A stretch of DNA of 51,671 nucleotides from Clostridiales bacterium (lineage in GTDB: Bacteria > Bacillota > Clostridia > Christensenellales > DTU072). A model generated the notes under the pieces. It did not search any database, was not told the origin of the DNA, and saw only the letters and a list, made by a program, of their open reading frames with translations. This document shows, piece by piece, positions 49,280 through 51,671 of the stretch (positions are counted from its first letter, which is position 1; each line of letters starts with the position of its first letter). Made by a program: the position numbers and the translations under genes. Location of the stretch: positions 1-51,671 of the forward strand of contig DUON01000025.1 in NCBI GenBank assembly GCA_012838805.1. The letters run 5' to 3'.

Positions 49280-50754
49280 AAAATTTCAAGAGTAAGCTTT
49301 GTTACGCCTGCGGGGACATTTATGGCGGGGCGTCATTTTTAGTTTTTAGTATGTTGTATATGAATTTCCTTGCCATTGTGGAAGGCATACCCATAATCGC
49401 CGCAACGGTGATAATCTTTATAGGCAGATTGTGGGACGCCATAACCGATCCGATAGTTGGCAATATCTCCGACAAGACAAAGTCAAAATTCGGCAGACGG
49501 CGTTTTTACTTTTTACTGGGCATAGTGCCTGTTTTTCTGTCGTTTGTCACTTTGTTTTATTCCTTTGGCATAACGGGAACTACCGCTAAGATAATCTACC
49601 ATACTTTTGCATATATGTTCTTTGGGACCGCATTCACCATAGTTATGGTACCCTATAACGCAATTTTATGCGAGATGACTTCGGACTACAATGAAAGGAC
49701 AAGTTACACCACCGCCAGAATGATGATGTCGGGCGGAGCTTCTCTTGTCGCTGCCGTCCTCCCGAGCATGATTATAAAAGCCGTGGGAGGCGATGTCAAC
49801 GGTCCTGAGCAAAAATACGGCTATTTGGTCATGGCGATAGTTTTGGGCGTGATTTTTGGGCTTTCCTGGCTGGTCACATTCTATGGTACATATGAAAGAG
49901 AGGACTTGAATACGCCCATTTCCATAACATTAAAGGAATGGCTGAGCGTCTTTCAAAACAAGTCTTTTAACACCTTTATTGTAATTTTTATATCCTTTCA
50001 AGTAGCGGTGGACTTGATGCTTGCCTTATTTATTTTTTATGTGGATATAGTGCTTTTGAGGTATAAGAGTTATGAATTGATTATGGGGCTTTTGCTGGTG
50101 TTTCAAATGGTGTTTATGGCTTTGAACGGGGCTATTGCCAAGAGAAAAGGCAAGGCGTTTCCGCTTTATTTAGGCATGCCGATATGGATTTTGGCGTCTT
50201 TGGCGTTTATGTTTATAGACAGCTCGACTTCTCTAATCTTGATTTGTGTCCTTGCAGTTCTTATAGCGTTCGGTGCTTCAGCGGGCAACCTTTCCACCTG
50301 GTCTATGATAACGGATATCTATGATGTGGATGAGATTATGACCAGACAAAGGCGGGAGGGAATTTATAGCGGATTGACCACTTTCTTAAGGAAATGCGCC
50401 AGCGGTTTTGCCGTGCTGATTTTGGGCTTTGGGCTTCAGGGAATGGGCTTTGACCAAAACGAATACAATATGCTCAAGGAACAGTCCGCCCATTTCGATC
50501 CCGCGACATACGCCGAAACCGGAATCGTGCAAGGCATCAAATGGATGTTTGTCTTGATACCCATAGCGCTTTTGACGATTACGCTTATTTTTGCTTTCAG
50601 ATATAAGCTAAACGCCAAGAGGTTCGATATATTGCTTAAGGGAATCGAACTTTATAAAAAGGAAGGCAATCTGGACAAGATGCCCTCCGAGGAGAAAGAG
50701 GATATCAAGATAATCACTGGGAAAGAGATAGACCAGCTTTGGAAAACTCAATAA
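49276..50754 (+). CDS. GPH-family sugar:cation symporter
   Basis: 492 residues, 12 predicted spans, of the glycoside-pentoside-hexuronide family (MelB-like). Seen: LWDAITDPIVGNISDKTKSKFGRRR split across 55-79, the classic GPH loop with its Asp residues, and DVDEIMTRQRREGIYSGL in the C-half. It should import the substrate of this operon with Na+ or H+. It overlaps the IclR stop by four bases (ATGA). Last gene of the operon; it converges with the next gene by seven bases and no terminator was found. Confidence 0.9.
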   Translation: MKNFKSKLCYACGDIYGGASFLVFSMLYMNFLAIVEGIPIIAATVIIFIGRLWDAITDPIVGNISDKTKSKFGRRRFYFLLGIVPVFLSFVTLFYSFGITGTTAKIIYHTFAYMFFGTAFTIVMVPYNAILCEMTSDYNERTSYTTARMMMSGGASLVAAVLPSMIIKAVGGDVNGPEQKYGYLVMAIVLGVIFGLSWLVTFYGTYEREDLNTPISITLKEWLSVFQNKSFNTFIVIFISFQVAVDLMLALFIFYVDIVLLRYKSYELIMGLLLVFQMVFMALNGAIAKRKGKAFPLYLGMPIWILASLAFMFIDSSTSLILICVLAVLIAFGASAGNLSTWSMITDIYDVDEIMTRQRREGIYSGLTTFLRKCASGFAVLILGFGLQGMGFDQNEYNMLKEQSAHFDPATYAETGIVQGIKWMFVLIPIALLTITLIFAFRYKLNAKRFDILLKGIELYKKEGNLDKMPSEEKEDIKIITGKEIDQLWKTQ

Positions 50755-51254
50755 CGGCTTTCGGGGTCAATGTTTAGTTTTGCGATAGCCAAACTTATCA
50801 GAATGAGTTTTAAGATATTGCTTCCGCCCGTTATTCTGATTTTATAATACTTATTGTCGTCAATGTCGTCTATGATATTGGCGACCACTTTTGGGTTTTT
50901 GTCCGTTGGGGACATTTCGTATATGTCATAATTGTATTTAGTCGGCTTGCCAAAAATAGAAAAGACGGACTTGTTCTGTCTTTTGGCGTCTTTATCAAGC
51001 ACTCCGTTTTTCTCGATATAGGCTTTTTCTATCGAATAGCCGTCGCCTTGTCTGACTACGGTAAAAGTGCCGCTTTCGGCTATTATGATTTTTGCTTTGA
51101 GTTCTTTGAATTCAACCTGTGCAATCTGCGCACCTTGTTTGTTATAGATAGCGTAGCTTTTGATAAATTTCGCCACCGAAAAATAGAAATCGCCTTCCCT
51201 TATGACAAAATCATCCACATCCTTAAACAATTCTTTTTTTATTCTAAAAACCAT
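50748..51254 (-). CDS. LURP-one-related/scramblase-like protein
   Basis: 168 residues forming a beta-barrel-like pattern (VIREGDFYFSVAKFIKSYAI, AQVEFKELKAKIII, FTVVRQGDGYSI) with a C-terminal hydrophobic helix (ILKLILISLAIAKL). It resembles the LURP-one-related (tubby C-terminal-like) fold, unproven here. AGGAG precedes the start. Function unknown. Confidence 0.55.
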   Translation of the reverse strand: MVFRIKKELFKDVDDFVIREGDFYFSVAKFIKSYAIYNKQGAQIAQVEFKELKAKIIIAESGTFTVVRQGDGYSIEKAYIEKNGVLDKDAKRQNKSVFSIFGKPTKYNYDIYEMSPTDKNPKVVANIIDDIDDNKYYKIRITGGSNILKLILISLAIAKLNIDPESRY

Positions 51255-51296
51255 AGCTAAAACTCCTATTCGAGATAATATTTCATTCTATATTTA

Positions 51297-51326
51297 ATGA
51301 TATCATTAATGCAGAGCTTATGTCAA
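51297..51326 (-). promoter_or_regulatory. Promoter of the LURP-like gene
   Basis: Minus strand TTGACA, 18 bases, TATCAT, about 43 bases before the start codon. Confidence 0.65.
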
Positions 51327-51333
51327 TAAAGCC

Positions 51334-51606
51334 CTATATCGCGGGTAGTACGACGGCTACTATTATGATAAGAGCGCTGATAAAATACAAGAGCTTGTAG
51401 ATAAAAGCCTTGCCTTTGCAGTGCTGCCAGCCAATTATGCCCGCCAATACGAAGAGGATAACTATGACTATGCTTTGAACCGAAAGCATAATGCTGGAGC
51501 CGATGCCGAAAAAGGACAATATCGCCTGAATCAAATAGACCATGGCGGCGATTATAAAGGTATAAAACGCTAATTTAGCGTATGGGGTTCTGACGGGTTT
51601 TTTCAT
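51334..51606 (-). CDS. Small membrane protein, unknown
   Basis: 90 residues with three hydrophobic helices (FYTFIIAAMVYLIQAILSFF, SIVIVILFVLAGIIGW, LLYFISALIIIVAVVL). The ribosome binding site AAGGGAGTAAGTC supports it as a real gene. No family recognised. Its end lies eight bases before the promoter of the next gene. Confidence 0.6.
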   Translation of the reverse strand: MKKPVRTPYAKLAFYTFIIAAMVYLIQAILSFFGIGSSIMLSVQSIVIVILFVLAGIIGWQHCKGKAFIYKLLYFISALIIIVAVVLPAI

Positions 51607-51671
51607 GACTTACTCCCTTAAATATTTTCTTTTTGCCATTTTATTAACTCTTTGTTATAGAAATTCATATA

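Overview
The window looks like a chromosomal segment of a low-to-mid GC, spore-forming member of the Clostridia, probably an anaerobe. The support is the Firmicutes-type 16S tail and strong AAGGAGG-like ribosome binding sites, a tryptophan T-box, the ecfA1-ecfA2-ecfT-truA block, the sporulation pair yabP-yabQ, and Fe-S/flavodoxin proteins. Genes are tightly packed, with many 4-16 nt overlaps. No phage, transposase or CRISPR array was seen.

Layout. 1-322 is the 3' end of a 16S rRNA gene, closed at once by a terminator with no 23S following. 0.7-4.7 kb is a glycerol/dihydroxyacetone unit: a PocR-domain AraC regulator divergent from gldA-dhaK-dhaL. 4.7-5.4 kb is a scarred stretch with a partial tandem duplication, a broken ORF and tRNA-Val(GAC). 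5.6-7.5 kb holds a cupin protein and an archaeal-type aspartyl-tRNA synthetase. 7.6-10.8 kb is the ECF vitamin-transporter core plus truA. 10.8-13.9 kb holds an EFR1-type flavodoxin-ferredoxin, a GH13 alpha-glucosidase and a small XRE regulator. 14.3-15.9 kb is a solo trpB under a Trp-specific T-box. 16.1-18.6 kb is a large membrane-anchored surface protein with a Lys/Glu-rich cytoplasmic tail.

19.3-28.2 kb is a myo-inositol catabolic operon (PHP phosphoesterase, iolC, iolB, iolD, iolE, mmsA, iolG, zinc-dependent phospholipase C-like protein). 28.3-29.5 kb is yabP-yabQ plus an overlapping helical protein. 29.6-38.4 kb groups a condensation/alcohol acetyltransferase-fold protein, a DUF6320 protein, a fused MacB-like ABC transporter, an MFS transporter, a DUF2804 protein and an LCAT-like esterase, a set with a lipid or ester flavour. 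38.5-42.9 kb carries glnA and trkA-trkH. 43.0-50.8 kb is a second, less familiar catabolic operon: an IolD-like TPP enzyme, a Gfo/Idh/MocA dehydrogenase, a split transketolase, an RpiB-like isomerase, an IclR regulator and a GPH symporter. Two small proteins close the window.

How it works together. The organism appears specialised for polyols and cyclitols: glycerol to DHA-phosphate, inositol to acetyl-CoA and DHAP-level products, and an unknown sugar or polyol through the second operon. The most interesting signals are that second operon with a 17-bp palindrome at its promoter, the inositol operon flanked by two phosphoesterase-family genes, three consensus promoters placed so close to an ATG that the mRNAs should be leaderless or nearly so, a dispersed family of TTCCGCTTCC hairpins at gene ends, and a 242-bp out-of-frame overlap at yabQ. 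All functions are predicted from sequence only.
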